Shown piece by piece: positions 55,861 to 64,000 of a DNA stretch of 64,000 nucleotides. The first letter of the stretch is position 1. Every line of letters begins with the position of its first letter. Location of the stretch: assembly GCA_050732695.1 (NCBI GenBank), contig JBOHRL010000093.1, positions 1 to 64,000 on the forward strand. Direction: 5' to 3'. The notes beneath the pieces were generated by a model. That model was not told the origin of the DNA. It saw only the letters and a program-made list of their open reading frames with translations, and did not search any database. The translations under genes were made by a program, and so were the position numbers. This DNA is from JBFFZF01 sp050732695 (lineage in GTDB: Bacteria > Gemmatimonadota > Gemmatimonadetes > Longimicrobiales > RSA9).

Positions 55861-56164
55861 TGATGTCCACGAATTGCGAACGTTCGGATCCCATCTCAGG
55901 GAGGTCCTGCGTTCTCGCGGCTGAGCATCGCTCGCCGCGGGCGTGAACATGCGCGCCGGGATCGCGTGGCAGGAGTGTTTCGCGAGCGGTGGGCGCGTGT
56001 GGTGCGCGATCGAAGACCTGCTGCACGGCACAGGCCGTGCTTTCCCAGCGAACCTACTGAGAAAATCCGCGAACGGCAAGCCCGCCGCTTAAAGCCTGCG
56101 GAAAATCGGCCCATCCAGCCATGGTCAAAAGACAACCGGTGCTTCGAGATTTCGCCTACGGGTG
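55861..56164. other. Region with no recognisable gene
   Basis: About 300 bases between the sigma remnant and the first serine-hydrolase fragment. A plus-strand frame reads NMRAGIAWQECFASGGRVW up to NGKPAA and a stop, but I cannot assign it. It may be further debris of the rearrangement. Confidence 0.4.
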
Positions 56165-56480
56165 ATCAGGGATCCTCAACATCTTCGGCGCGCCTGAGGA
56201 AGGGCTCGCGCGCGTGCGCGAACAGATTGTCGACGATGTGGACGACAGGGATGATGGCGGTGGTCGGCGGGCGCATGCTGTTCGAGTACGGCGACGTGGA
56301 CACGCTGAGCTACCTCGCGTCCGTGCGGGAGAGCGTGCTCTCGATGCTGTACGGCATCTAGAGGACCGGGGCGCGATCGACCTGGACGACACGCCGGACC
56401 AGCTCGGCATCGACGACATCGGCGGCCTCACGCCGCCAGCGGCGTACCGGCGCCTTCGGTTACGGCTACCTTGATGATCC
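56165..56480 (+). pseudogene. Serine hydrolase (beta-lactamase fold), fragment A
   Basis: Pieces of a CubicO/class C beta-lactamase-type serine hydrolase in alternating frames: EEGLARVREQ, then VVGGRMLFEYGDVDTLSYL and ASVRESVLSMLYG, then AIDLDDTPDQLGIDDIGGLT. The active-site motif SxxK reads SVRE, so the catalytic Lys is lost. After GLTPP the sequence jumps to QRRTGAFGYGYL, a segment that belongs near the C-terminus. An internal deletion has therefore removed the middle of the gene. The related fragment B lies at 61661-62320. Confidence 0.7.
56440..56471 (+). repeat. 32-bp direct repeat, left copy
   Basis: The 32 bases beginning CGGCGTACCGGCGCCTTCGG recur at 62000-62031 with a single difference (T at 56460, C at 62020). 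Both copies encode part of the serine-hydrolase C-terminal region. The two copies bracket about 5.5 kb carrying the TonB receptor, ABC and RND genes. Confidence 0.85.
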
Positions 56481-56665
56481 AACAATCGGTCTCTGTCGCC
56501 AGGGCGCGGGCGAAATAGGGGTCCACGACGGCGCTTCCACCTCGGGTCGCGGCCTCGATCCGCGTGCGTCCGACCGCCGGGAGCCCGCCGTGACTGGCTC
56601 GCTGCCGGCGGCGAGGTCCGGATGGGCCGGTCGCAAACCGGTGCAATCCGTAGCAACGCGTTGTT

Positions 56666-56686
56666 TGAGAATAAGCCTCATTCTCA
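56666..56686. promoter_or_regulatory. Fur-like palindrome upstream of the TonB receptor
   Basis: TGAGAATAAG, a central C and CTCATTCTCA make a 21-base inverted repeat matching at nine of ten positions per arm. It lies 109 bases before the receptor start. The half-site TGAGAAT is the same as in the operator at 15983-15997 and resembles the Fur 7-1-7 half-site TGATAAT. The surrounding 56481-56794 gap holds no gene I can support. Confidence 0.7.
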
Positions 56687-56794
56687 TTGACATGCCGACC
56701 GGTCACCCCCATCTTGCCCGCGTCGCGGCTCGAACACGCGACGCCGAGCGCCGAACGGCGCCGGCAATGGCGACCGAAAATTCGAGGAGATACG

Positions 56795-59161
56795 ATGCGA
56801 ACGCTGGGTTGCGGATCGCGAGTGGGCTCGTTCAAGAGGTTCTTGGCGCTCGCGGCGCTGTTCAGTCTCCTGCTCCCGGGCTGGTCGGAGCTTTCGGGGC
56901 AGGAGCACGCTCGGAACGAGACCTACGTTTTCGACATCCCCGTGATGGTGCTGTCCGACGCGCTCGAGGCGTTTCGCGGGGTGACGGGGTGGACGGTGAG
57001 CGCGGAAGCGGATCTGTTAGTGGAGGACGTGACGACGCGCGGTGTGCGCGGCCGGCTTACGGCCGTGGAGGCGCTACGCCAGTTGCTTTTCGGCACGGGT
57101 CTCGGCATCACGCGGACGGCGGAGGGCGTGGCGAGGCTTGAGCGTCGAGCGTTGGTGTTGCCGAGGATTCGTGTGGAAGCGGAGGCGGATCGCGGCTACC
57201 AGGTCGATGTCACGCGAACCGCGACGCGCACGGAAACGTTGCTTCGTGATGTGCCGCAATCGGTGAGCGTCGTGACGCATGCGATAATCGCCGACCTCCA
57301 GATGTCGAGCATGGCGGATGTGGTCGAATACGTCCCCGGCGTGGCGATGGGTCAAGGCGAAGGCAACCGGGATCAGGCGACGCTGCGCGGCAACGGGAGC
57401 ACGGCGGATTTTTATGTGGATGGCGTGCGTGATGACACGGAGCATTTCCGAGATCTGTACAACGTCGAGCGTGTCGAGGTGGTCAAGGGTTCGAACGCGC
57501 TCGTGTTCGGCCGCGCCGCGGGCGGCGGCGGCATCAACCGCGTGTCGAAGCAGGCGTCGTGGACGCCCGTCCGTGAGGTTCGGCTTGAGGGCGGCACGCA
57601 CGAGCACAGGCGCGGCGTGGTGGATGCGGGCGGCGGTTTGAGCGATCAGCTGGCGGCGCGTGTGACCGGCCTGTACGAGAACTCGAACAGCTACCGTGAC
57701 GGCTTGAATCTCGAACGCTACGGCGTCACGCCGACCGTGACACTGGCGCTCGGCTCGGGCACGGTCGTTCGGGCGGCGTACGAGTTCTTCAACGATCACC
57801 GGACCGCCGACCGTGGCGTCCCGTCGTTCCACGGTGTGCCGCTCCGCACGGACCCGTCCCGCTTCTTCGGTGATCCGGACGTGAGTTACGCGGACGCACG
57901 CGTGCATGCGGTCAGCGCCACCATCGAGCATCAGATCGGTTCTCGCGTGCTTCTGCGAAACCATACCCGATTTGCCGGCTACAGGAAATTCTACCAGAAC
58001 GTGTTTCCGGGTCCCGTGAACGCTGAAGGCACGGAGGTGAGGATCATCGGCTACAACAACCGGACCTGGCGAACCAACGTGTTCAACCAGACCGACCTCA
58101 CGGGCTCGCTACGGACGGGCGGTTTGCGGCACGTGTGGGTGGCCGGCGTAGAGGTGGGCCATCAGTCATCCGACGCGTTCCGGAACACGGGTTTCTTCCA
58201 TGACACGCTGACATCGGTCGATGTGCCCGTCACGGCACCCACCACGGTCGGCACGCCCGTCACGTTTCGCCAGAGCGAGACGGACGCGGATGCCAGGACC
58301 ACGGCGCTCGTGCTGGCCGGCTGGCTCCAGGATCAGATCGAGATATCGCCCAACGTTCTGGCGATCGCCGGGGTCCGCATCGACAACTTCGATCTCGGCT
58401 ACCACAACCATCGCGATGACGCGGACCTCTCGCGCCGTGACGTGATGGTTTCACCGCGCTTCGGGCTGGTGGTCAAGCCCACGGCGCGGCTCTCCGTGTA
58501 CGGAAGCTACAGCGTCACGCATCTGCCGAGCTCGGGCAATCAGTTCACGTCTCTGAACGTCACGACCGAAACACTCGAGCCGGAGAAGTTCTCGAGCTAC
58601 GAGGCCGGCGTGAAGTGGGACCCGCAGCCTGGCCTGTCGATCGCCGCCGCGCTCTACCAGCTCGACCGCACCAGCACCTCGGCGCCCGATCCGGCCGACC
58701 CGACGCACACGATACAAGCCGGAGCGCAGCGCAGCCGAGGCGTCGAGGTGACCGCGACGGGACGGGTGACTCGGGCTTGGCAGGCGCTGCTGAGCTATGA
58801 CTTCCAGGAGGTCGAGATTACGGGTCGCACGAGCAGCGCCGATGTGGGCCAGGTGCCGGGGTCGACGCCCCGGCACACACTCTCGTTCTGGAACCGCTAC
58901 GAGGTGACCTCGTCTTTCGGGCTAGGCCTCGGCGTCCTGCACCGGGACGAGATGTTCGCCGCGATCGACAACACGGTCACCGTACCGGGCTTCACGCGGT
59001 TGGATGCTGGCTTGTTCGTTCGCGTGACCGACCGAGCACGCGCGCAGATCAACGTCGAGAACCTGGCCGATGAGCGGTACTTCGCGTCCGCTCACAACAA
59101 CAACAACATCACGCCCGGCTCACCGCGTAGGTTCGTGGCCGCCGCGACCATCGGCTTCTGA
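56795..59161 (+). CDS. TonB-dependent siderophore receptor with STN domain
   Basis: An outer-membrane ferric-siderophore importer of 788 residues; ATG 56795 is preceded by GAGGAGA. A signal peptide (FLALAALFSLLLPGWSEL) leads to an STN domain (about 45-120, FDIPVMVLSDALEAFRGVTG), a plug (about 140-260, ETLLRDVPQSVSVVTH and VEVVKGSNALVFGRAAGGGG, siderophore-receptor type) and a 22-strand barrel ending in the aromatic ATIGF. The STN domain in FecA/FpvA-type receptors signals to a FecR-like regulator, but no fecR is seen here. The Fur-like palindrome upstream fits iron repression. Confidence 0.93.
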   Translation: MRTLGCGSRVGSFKRFLALAALFSLLLPGWSELSGQEHARNETYVFDIPVMVLSDALEAFRGVTGWTVSAEADLLVEDVTTRGVRGRLTAVEALRQLLFGTGLGITRTAEGVARLERRALVLPRIRVEAEADRGYQVDVTRTATRTETLLRDVPQSVSVVTHAIIADLQMSSMADVVEYVPGVAMGQGEGNRDQATLRGNGSTADFYVDGVRDDTEHFRDLYNVERVEVVKGSNALVFGRAAGGGGINRVSKQASWTPVREVRLEGGTHEHRRGVVDAGGGLSDQLAARVTGLYENSNSYRDGLNLERYGVTPTVTLALGSGTVVRAAYEFFNDHRTADRGVPSFHGVPLRTDPSRFFGDPDVSYADARVHAVSATIEHQIGSRVLLRNHTRFAGYRKFYQNVFPGPVNAEGTEVRIIGYNNRTWRTNVFNQTDLTGSLRTGGLRHVWVAGVEVGHQSSDAFRNTGFFHDTLTSVDVPVTAPTTVGTPVTFRQSETDADARTTALVLAGWLQDQIEISPNVLAIAGVRIDNFDLGYHNHRDDADLSRRDVMVSPRFGLVVKPTARLSVYGSYSVTHLPSSGNQFTSLNVTTETLEPEKFSSYEAGVKWDPQPGLSIAAALYQLDRTSTSAPDPADPTHTIQAGAQRSRGVEVTATGRVTRAWQALLSYDFQEVEITGRTSSADVGQVPGSTPRHTLSFWNRYEVTSSFGLGLGVLHRDEMFAAIDNTVTVPGFTRLDAGLFVRVTDRARAQINVENLADERYFASAHNNNNITPGSPRRFVAAATIGF

Positions 59162-59301
59162 CTGTGGGCGGCCCTGTCGGCGAGACGGTCAGAGGCTTCG
59201 GCGCATGGGAGCGGCGTTCACCGGACGCGTGATCGCGGCTCCACCGTCAGACGACGTCCGCGAGTTCCGCGAGCTTCACGTCGAGCCGAGCGGCGAGTTC
59301 G

Positions 59302-60048
59302 TCACCGGGGCGATTGCGGCATGGACACCTGTCCGAAGAAGCGGGCGACGTAGTCGTTGCTCGGCTCGCGGCGGATGACGTCGGGCGGCGCGATCTGTTG
59401 GATCACGCCGTCGCGCAGTACCGCGATGCGGTCGGCCACGGCAAGGGCGTCGCCGGCGTCGTGGAGCACGAAGATCGCGGTCGTGTTCGTGCGCCGGATA
59501 ATGTCGCTCAGCTCGTCACGCATCCGGTCCTTCAAGACGACGTCGAGGTTGCTGAACGGTTCGTCGAGCAGCAGCACGGTCGGCTGTGGCGCGAGTGCGC
59601 GGGCGAGTGCGACGCGTTGCTGTTGCCCGCTGGACAGCTCGTGGGGGTAGCGGTCGCCGAGGCCGGCGAGGCCGACGAGCTCGAGCATGGACCCGGCGCG
59701 GTCGCGCTGGTCCGCGCGGCGCAGACGGTGCAGGCCGAAGCGGATGTTGTCGAGCACGCGGAGGTGTGGGAACAGCGCGTAGTCCTGAAAGACCATGCCC
59801 ACGCCTCGCCGCTCGGGTGGCACGGTGCGCCGGCCGTTCGCCATCAACCGGCCGCCGATGTCGACGCGCCCCGCGGTCGGCGTTTCGAGCCCGGCGATCA
59901 GCCGGAGCAGAGTGGTCTTGCCGCAACCGCTCTCGCCGAGCACGGCGAGCACCGCCGCGTGCTCGATGGCCAGGTCGATGCGATGGACGGCGTCGCGGTC
60001 GGCGCGCGGGTAGCGCTTGCTGAGCCCCGTCGTACGCAGGTCGTTCAC
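59302..60048 (-). CDS. Ferric-iron-type ABC transporter ATPase
   Basis: A 248-residue ABC ATPase: Walker A GESGCGKTTLLRL (about 37), Q-loop FQDYALFPHL, signature LSSGQQQRVALARAL, Walker B VLLLDEPFSNLD, switch His in FVLHD. The end (PSNDYVARFFGQ) is the FbpC pattern. It lacks the C-terminal regulatory domain of about 100 residues found in full-length FbpC, so it is short for the family but complete as an ATPase. GTG 60048 overlaps the stop of a permease remnant (GTGA). It is convergent with the siderophore receptor and presumably once powered iron uptake. Confidence 0.87.
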   Translation of the reverse strand: MNDLRTTGLSKRYPRADRDAVHRIDLAIEHAAVLAVLGESGCGKTTLLRLIAGLETPTAGRVDIGGRLMANGRRTVPPERRGVGMVFQDYALFPHLRVLDNIRFGLHRLRRADQRDRAGSMLELVGLAGLGDRYPHELSSGQQQRVALARALAPQPTVLLLDEPFSNLDVVLKDRMRDELSDIIRRTNTTAIFVLHDAGDALAVADRIAVLRDGVIQQIAPPDVIRREPSNDYVARFFGQVSMPQSPR

Positions 60049-60100
60049 GTCGTGTCGCGTCGAACGAGGAGCCGGTTCAACACGACGACCGCAGCCGCGC
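60045..60100 (-). pseudogene. Tail of FbpB-like iron permease
   Basis: Upstream of and overlapping the ATPase start, the minus-strand frame RRAAAVVVLNRLLVRRDTT ends in TGA (60045-60047). This is what the end of a binding-protein-dependent inner-membrane permease looks like, and gene order FbpB-FbpC with a GTGA overlap is usual. Only about 18 residues survive before the sequence turns into an RND gene reading the other way. The breakpoint is about 60095-60105. Confidence 0.5.
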
Positions 60101-60104
60101 GGCG

Positions 60105-61505
60105 AGGAGCTGGCGCGAACGGACGACCTGGCACGCTACTTCGAGGATCGGCTGCGCCGCATGCCCGAGGTGCTCCAGTTCGTGAGCACCGTGCGTGCGC
60201 AGAACGCCAACATCCGCGTGACCTTCCCGGATTCCATCAAGTACACGCAGATCCCCGTCGCCATCAAGGAGCAGCTGGTACAGTTCAGCCTGCTCTACGG
60301 CGGGGCGGAGGTGCAGGTACGGGGCTACGGCCCGTCCTTCTACGGCGGCGGCGGGGGGCAGCGCGCCGAACTACTCCATCAAGATCCAGTACAGCTACGA
60401 GCAGGTCCGGCTGATCGCGGAGGGGTTGGCAGACAAGCTTAAGCGCTACAGCCGCATCCGCGAAGTGGACACGAACTCGGCCGGCAGCTGGTTCCAGCGC
60501 GATCGCGCTACCGAGATCGCGCTCGACATCGACCGCGCACGCCTCGCGCTGCACGACATGACCGCCGCCAGCGTCGTCGCATACGTCCGCGTCACGGTGC
60601 GCGGCCCGGGCAGCGGCGGCACCGTACGCGTGGCCGGCGACGAGATGCTGGTCTCGGTGAAGCTCGAGGACTACGAGAATATGGACATGCAGCGGATCGA
60701 GGAGACGCTGATCCCCGCCGCCACCGGCGAAGCGGTCCGGCTGGGCGACATCGCGACCGTCCGCGAGCGCCAGGTCCTGAACCAGGTCATCCGCGAGAAC
60801 CAGCAGTACCAGCGCCTCGTCACCTACGAGTTCCGCGGGCCCAACAAGTTGGGCGATCAAGTGCGCGATGCCGTCATCGCCGCGACCGGCCTGCCGCCCG
60901 GCTACACGATCGAGGAGCGGCAGAGCTACTTCTTCTCGGCCGAGGAGCAGCAGCAGATCTGGGGCGTCATCATCGTCTCGATCATCCTCAGCTTCATGGT
61001 CACCGCCGCGCTCTTCGAATCGATCAAGCTGCCGCTCTGCGTGCTGCTGACCGTGCCCATGGCGCTCATCGGCGTCTTCCTCCTGTTCTTCTACACGAAC
61101 GCGAACTTCACGCGCGAGGCCTACATCGGCGTGATCATGATGGCCGGCATCGTCGTCAACAACGCGATGCTGCTGGTCGACCACGTCAACCAGCTGCGCC
61201 GCAACCACGGCATGGGGCTGAACGATGCCCTGCTGCGCGGCACCATCGAGCGCGTCCGGCCCATCCTGATGACGAGTCTGACCACCATCTGCGGCCTGCT
61301 GCCGCTCGTGCTGTTCGCCGAGAACGTCAACGCCAACATCTGGAACGCCCTCGGCTTCGCCCTCATCGGCGGACTCGCCAGCTCGACCATCCTCGTCCTC
61401 ACCGTGACGCCCTCCCTCTACCTGCTGTTCGAGCGGCGGGGCGAACGCACGCGCCGCGCGCTCGCTGACGTGCAGGACCGATCCGGCGTGCCTGCTCCAG
61501 CCTGA
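60105..61505 (+). pseudogene. RND efflux transporter, C-terminal half with frameshift
   Basis: The C-terminal half of an inner-membrane RND pump. The first frame gives LARTDDLARYFEDRLRRMPE and FSLLYGGAEVQVRGYGPSFYG from the second periplasmic loop. At the G6 run 60353-60358 the frame changes and continues NYSIKIQYSYEQVRLIAEGL, then the last membrane block (VIIVSIILSFMVTAALFES, MAGIVVNNAMLLVDHVNQLR, RPILMTSLTTICGLLPLVLF) to TGA 61505. About 550 N-terminal residues, including the first membrane block with the proton-relay Asp pair, are missing, replaced by the permease tail. It cannot make a working pump. Confidence 0.82.
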
Positions 61506-61660
61506 TCCCCGCTCCGTCACCACGACGGCTCAGCGTGCCCCGCCTCCGCGCGAAAGGAGCCGGCCTCTCTCCGAGGTGGGTGCGCACCGTTGCGCTTGCG
61601 CGGGACCGTATTCCCTTCTCCGTTCTCGTCGCTCGTTCCCCAGCCGTGAGGCGACCGCCC

Positions 61661-62320
61661 ATGCCGACACCCACGGACCTGCGCCGATCCGCCCTGGCGC
61701 CGGCGCCGCGCGGACTGCCGCGCCGCGCGCTGTTCGCTGCGACCGTCATCGCCGCCAGCTGCTCGCCTGCGCGCGTACCGCCGAGGTCAGCACGCCGGTA
61801 CCCGCCGGCGCCGGTCTACCCGGGAGCGGCGTGCGAGCGGATCGGTGATCCGGAGGCGGCCGGCTGGTTGGAGGAGGGGCTCGCACGCGTGCGCATGAAC
61901 TTCTCGACGCGCGACATGGCAGGGGTGACAGATCGTGCCGGAGCACTGGGTCGGTGAGAGCACGAAGCGCTGACGCCGCGCTCAGAGAACCCGCCGCAAC
62001 GGCGTACCGGCGCCTTCGGCTACGGCTACCTGTGGTGGATCTTCGACAACCCGGACCTACCGGATGTCTTCGACGGCGCCTACACGGGACTGGGCGCGGT
62101 GGGGCAGCACATCCTGGTCATGCCCGCGCTCGACCTGGTGGTCGCGCACAAGACGCGACCGGGTCAGGGACGCGGCGTTTCGCACGGACAGTTCCTCGAG
62201 GTCATGGAGCTACTCGTGCAGGCGTACTGCGGCGAGAGCTGCGACGACGTGTCGGCAGCCTTCAGCACGGCGTCGAAGTCGGCGCGTCCAGGCATGGCTC
62301 TGCCCCGCGCTCCAACCTGA
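61661..62320 (+). pseudogene. Serine hydrolase (beta-lactamase fold), fragment B
   Basis: ATG 61661 starts a lipoprotein signal (LFAATVIAASCSPARV) and the N-terminus up to EEGLARVR, a block also present in fragment A. The sequence then jumps to MNFSTRDMAG, a C-terminal-half motif, shifts to a second frame for QIVPEHWVGESTK and returns to the first for PPQRRTGAFGYGYLWWIFDN, ending near GQFLEVMELLVQAYCG. The SxxK and middle parts are absent. Fragments A and B overlap at both ends of their deletions (EEGLARVR and QRRTGAFGYGYL), so they are two separately deleted copies of related genes. Confidence 0.7.
62000..62031 (+). repeat. 32-bp direct repeat, right copy
   Basis: The right copy of the repeat at 56440-56471, with one mismatch. 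It lies within serine-hydrolase fragment B and is in its natural context here, since LWWIFDN follows. Confidence 0.85.
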
Positions 62321-62556
62321 AAACGGGCGGACCCCGGCACGGCCACGACGGGCGGCGCGCCGGAGGCATGCGTCAAAGGAGCGGGTGGTACGGGGACGCT
62401 CGCGACCCGGCCTCCCAAGATGCAATTCCCGGCAAGTCCGCCGGGACGGCGCTCGGCGGCAACGTCATGCCGCGTACGGCCTCGTGCGGCCGAAGGAGCT
62501 CACCGTCACCGCTAAACGCCAGCACCTTGTGCACTTTTTCAAGAAGTGGACTGACG
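62321..62556. other. Non-coding stretch
   Basis: About 240 bases between fragment B and the leftward protease gene. I see no gene. A GC-rich imperfect hairpin (around GCAAGTCCGCCGGGACGGC, about 62431) could be a terminator for either side. Base composition becomes less GC-rich from about 62500 onward. Confidence 0.4.
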
Positions 62557-63420
62557 CTACGATGTGCATTCAAGTGCCTCGGGCGATCTGCCACCATAAC
62601 GCTCCCGGAGATAGTCCACCCAACGCTCCTCCACAATCTGCCAATGCAATCCGAGAGCCGCTTGCACACCGATGTAGGCATCCCCGGCCTGCTTCACTTC
62701 CGCCAGCAACTTCCCGGTGCCCATTGCGCCGGGCGCGACTTGCTCGAGGAACTCAATGAATGTCGCATACAGATCGTAGGCAACTCTTGACTTACCGAAC
62801 TCAAGACGTTCCGGCAGCCGGGCAGCCGCTGGCATCGATGTACGGTCAACCAAAAACCGCACTCGCAAGCGCAACTGGCCTTCACACGTCACACCTCCAG
62901 CTGTCCATTCTGCAATACCCTCCTCAAACCATCTCGGGAGCTTGCCACCATTGAAGTACACGCTAGACGCCAAGTGGCCGAGCTCATGTCGGATAGTCCG
63001 TTCCAGCATCGACCTATCCCACTGCGTCGCATCCTCGAGAGCAATGATAATCAGCCGTTGCGCAGGGACCGCGGTCGCCGCGGTATGTTCGCTTCTCGCC
63101 GCAGCGAGACTGACGGTAATCCTAATTCGGGTCAGTAGATCGGAAGGGAATCCGGGAGTGCGACGGTGGATCCTCACGATCGATATTATCTCCGATGCCA
63201 AGGCCGAATCAATTGTCGTCTCGGAGGGAAACACAACGCGAATCTCGTCATCACCCACTGCCGATAGTGTGCTTACAATCCCGTTACGTCGGCACCCGGA
63301 ATCGAGCAGGCCGGCTTGCAGGCCGACACACACAATAACCACGGTCTTCAGAGGCGTGACGCTGCCCGCGCGGCTCACCCATTGATGCCCCACCGCGGAC
63401 ATGCGTCGCGGGCAGTTCAC
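62557..63420 (-). CDS. Gluzincin-like zinc metalloprotease
   Basis: A 287-residue protein with the site HELGHLASSV (about 147) and a downstream Glu in RWFEEGIAEW (about 170), the gluzincin pattern of peptidase-MA-like families. The N-terminus is hydrophobic (VVIVCVGLQAGLLDSGC) and may be a signal or lipobox, so it is probably exported. The GTG start at 63420 has AAGGAT upstream. The gene is noticeably less GC-rich than its neighbours and lies next to a transposase, which fits acquisition by transfer. The substrate is unknown. Confidence 0.75.
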   Translation of the reverse strand: MNCPRRMSAVGHQWVSRAGSVTPLKTVVIVCVGLQAGLLDSGCRRNGIVSTLSAVGDDEIRVVFPSETTIDSALASEIISIVRIHRRTPGFPSDLLTRIRITVSLAAARSEHTAATAVPAQRLIIIALEDATQWDRSMLERTIRHELGHLASSVYFNGGKLPRWFEEGIAEWTAGGVTCEGQLRLRVRFLVDRTSMPAAARLPERLEFGKSRVAYDLYATFIEFLEQVAPGAMGTGKLLAEVKQAGDAYIGVQAALGLHWQIVEERWVDYLRERYGGRSPEALECTS

Positions 63421-63650
63421 GTCCCATCCTTGTGAAGGACTATCCGTTTGACTGACATCATCCTCTACACAGCCCTCGAGTCAGTCTTCACTTCACCCCG
63501 AATCCTGCACATAAGATCGATGAAATCGTAGATGCGAAACACCGTCTGGAGCCGTAGATTGCCAGGACTTCTTGGCGGAAGTATTCCTTGCAACCGGAGG
63601 CACCCAGACGGTGCGCACTCATCATATAGATTCTCGGCCACATATTCAAG
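63421..63650. other. Non-coding or decayed stretch
   Basis: About 230 less GC-rich bases between the metalloprotease and the transposase. A minus-strand frame ending near 63465 reads LRLQTVFRIYDFIDLMCRIR and might be the end of a disrupted small gene, but no start or family supports it. Inverted repeats of the insertion sequence should be here; I could not identify one. Confidence 0.35.
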
Positions 63651-64000
63651 GGTGTGGCACGCCGCTGCGCCTTTGCGGGCGTGCGGGTGGCGTAACCGAT
63701 GGCGCGGGTTTGGTGCTGCTGCGCCAGTTGTGGGACCGCCTCGATGTGGGCATGTGGCTAGACAGCCGCTCGGGTGGCATTGCGGGGGTGTATCGGCCAA
63801 GCCTGATGCTGGAGATCCTGGTCGCGTTGCTCTGGTATGGTGGTGGTGCGCTGGATCACGTGCGTTGGTTGGGAGCGCGCAATGTACGTCGCATCTTCGG
63901 TTGGGTGAGCGTCCGCGATCCGACCACGTTCGGACGCTGGCTGCGGCGCTCGAGCGAAGCGCTGCTGCCGCTGCTCGATCAGTTGCTCTGGCAAGTTGTC
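63651..64000 (+). mobile_element. IS1380-like transposase, N-terminal part, cut by window end
   Basis: From about 63693 the frame reads VTDGAGLVLLRQLWDRLDVG, then LMLEILVALLWYGGGALDHV, RWLGARNVRRIFGWVSVRDP and TTFGRWLRRSS, open to the last base. This matches the N-terminal region of IS1380-family DDE transposases (the G-x-L-L-L-R start, the D-x-x-x-L block and the DPTTFGRWL element). The catalytic DDE core lies beyond the window. The exact start codon is uncertain; the frame is open from about 63620. Confidence 0.75.

Noticed and set aside
56428..56835. Minus-strand frame of about 135 residues over the Fur-like site
   Set aside because: It covers the operator and the start of the receptor gene, and only a short part (VVDPYFARALATETDCWII) looks protein-like, without a family I can name.
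63465..63800. Minus-strand frame opposite the transposase
   Set aside because: Most of it is antisense to the transposase; the last part could be a gene remnant but cannot be supported.

Overview
The window looks like chromosome of an uncultured, GC-rich, Gram-negative-type bacterium, most likely a member of Gemmatimonadota. This is inferred from gene content, not from a marker gene. The signs are a SusC/SusD-like pair, many signal peptides and lipoboxes, two gamma-glutamyltransferases, two exported amidohydrolases, a TolB/TPR membrane protein, 6-bladed beta-propeller lipoproteins and a TPR-CHAT protein. I saw no rRNA, tRNA or CRISPR array.

Left part (1-11.5 kb): a decayed phospholipase-D-type gene at the edge, an HD-GYP protein, a fused malic enzyme/phosphotransacetylase (TTG start), an exported amidohydrolase with an Asn in place of the first metal His, a small zinc-ribbon membrane protein, gamma-glutamyltransferase followed closely by an APC amino-acid permease, a sigma-54 activator with XylR-N and V4R domains, and a glycerophosphodiester phosphodiesterase.

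The most interesting segment is 11.9-15.9 kb. An ECF sigma factor overlaps by 4 bases a one-span membrane protein that looks like an anti-sigma factor. Tail-to-tail with them is a 922-residue TPR-CHAT protein with an intact His/Cys pair. This is a candidate protease-gated sigma switch. Next to it is an exported CbiX-like chelatase lipoprotein with a near-consensus promoter and a Fur-like operator over its start.

Middle (17-38 kb): exported rhodanese, S9 peptidase, a frameshifted propeller lipoprotein, sulfotransferase, DUF3810 protease-like protein, a truncated S9 peptidase running into low-complexity DNA, then a four-gene minus-strand run (TolB/TPR protein, two paralogous Cys-containing lipoproteins, FG-GAP protein). 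After that come a DUF481 barrel, a lipoprotein, a GyrI-like protein, DUF2007, a type I phosphodiesterase and a VTT-like membrane protein.

38-53.5 kb: aquaporin and a phospholipase C/nuclease-like enzyme, two tandem-repeat arrays (18-bp and 62-bp units), a 26-bp triple repeat upstream of a SusC/SusD pair, an FtsX-type permease, a second gamma-glutamyltransferase, a second amidohydrolase and two lipoproteins. The set reads as outer-membrane capture plus periplasmic breakdown of peptides or gamma-glutamyl compounds.

Right end (53.5-64 kb): a complete ahcY, then a zone of broken genes. An ECF sigma remnant is joined to the tail of a methyltransferase. Two differently deleted copies of a serine hydrolase gene share a 32-base direct repeat and bracket an iron-uptake block (Fur-like palindrome, STN-containing TonB receptor, ferric-type ABC ATPase, tail of its permease) that abuts a half RND transporter. 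A gluzincin-type protease on less GC-rich DNA and an IS1380-like transposase cut by the window end close the sequence. This zone has been rearranged, or is partly an assembly artefact; sequence alone does not decide.
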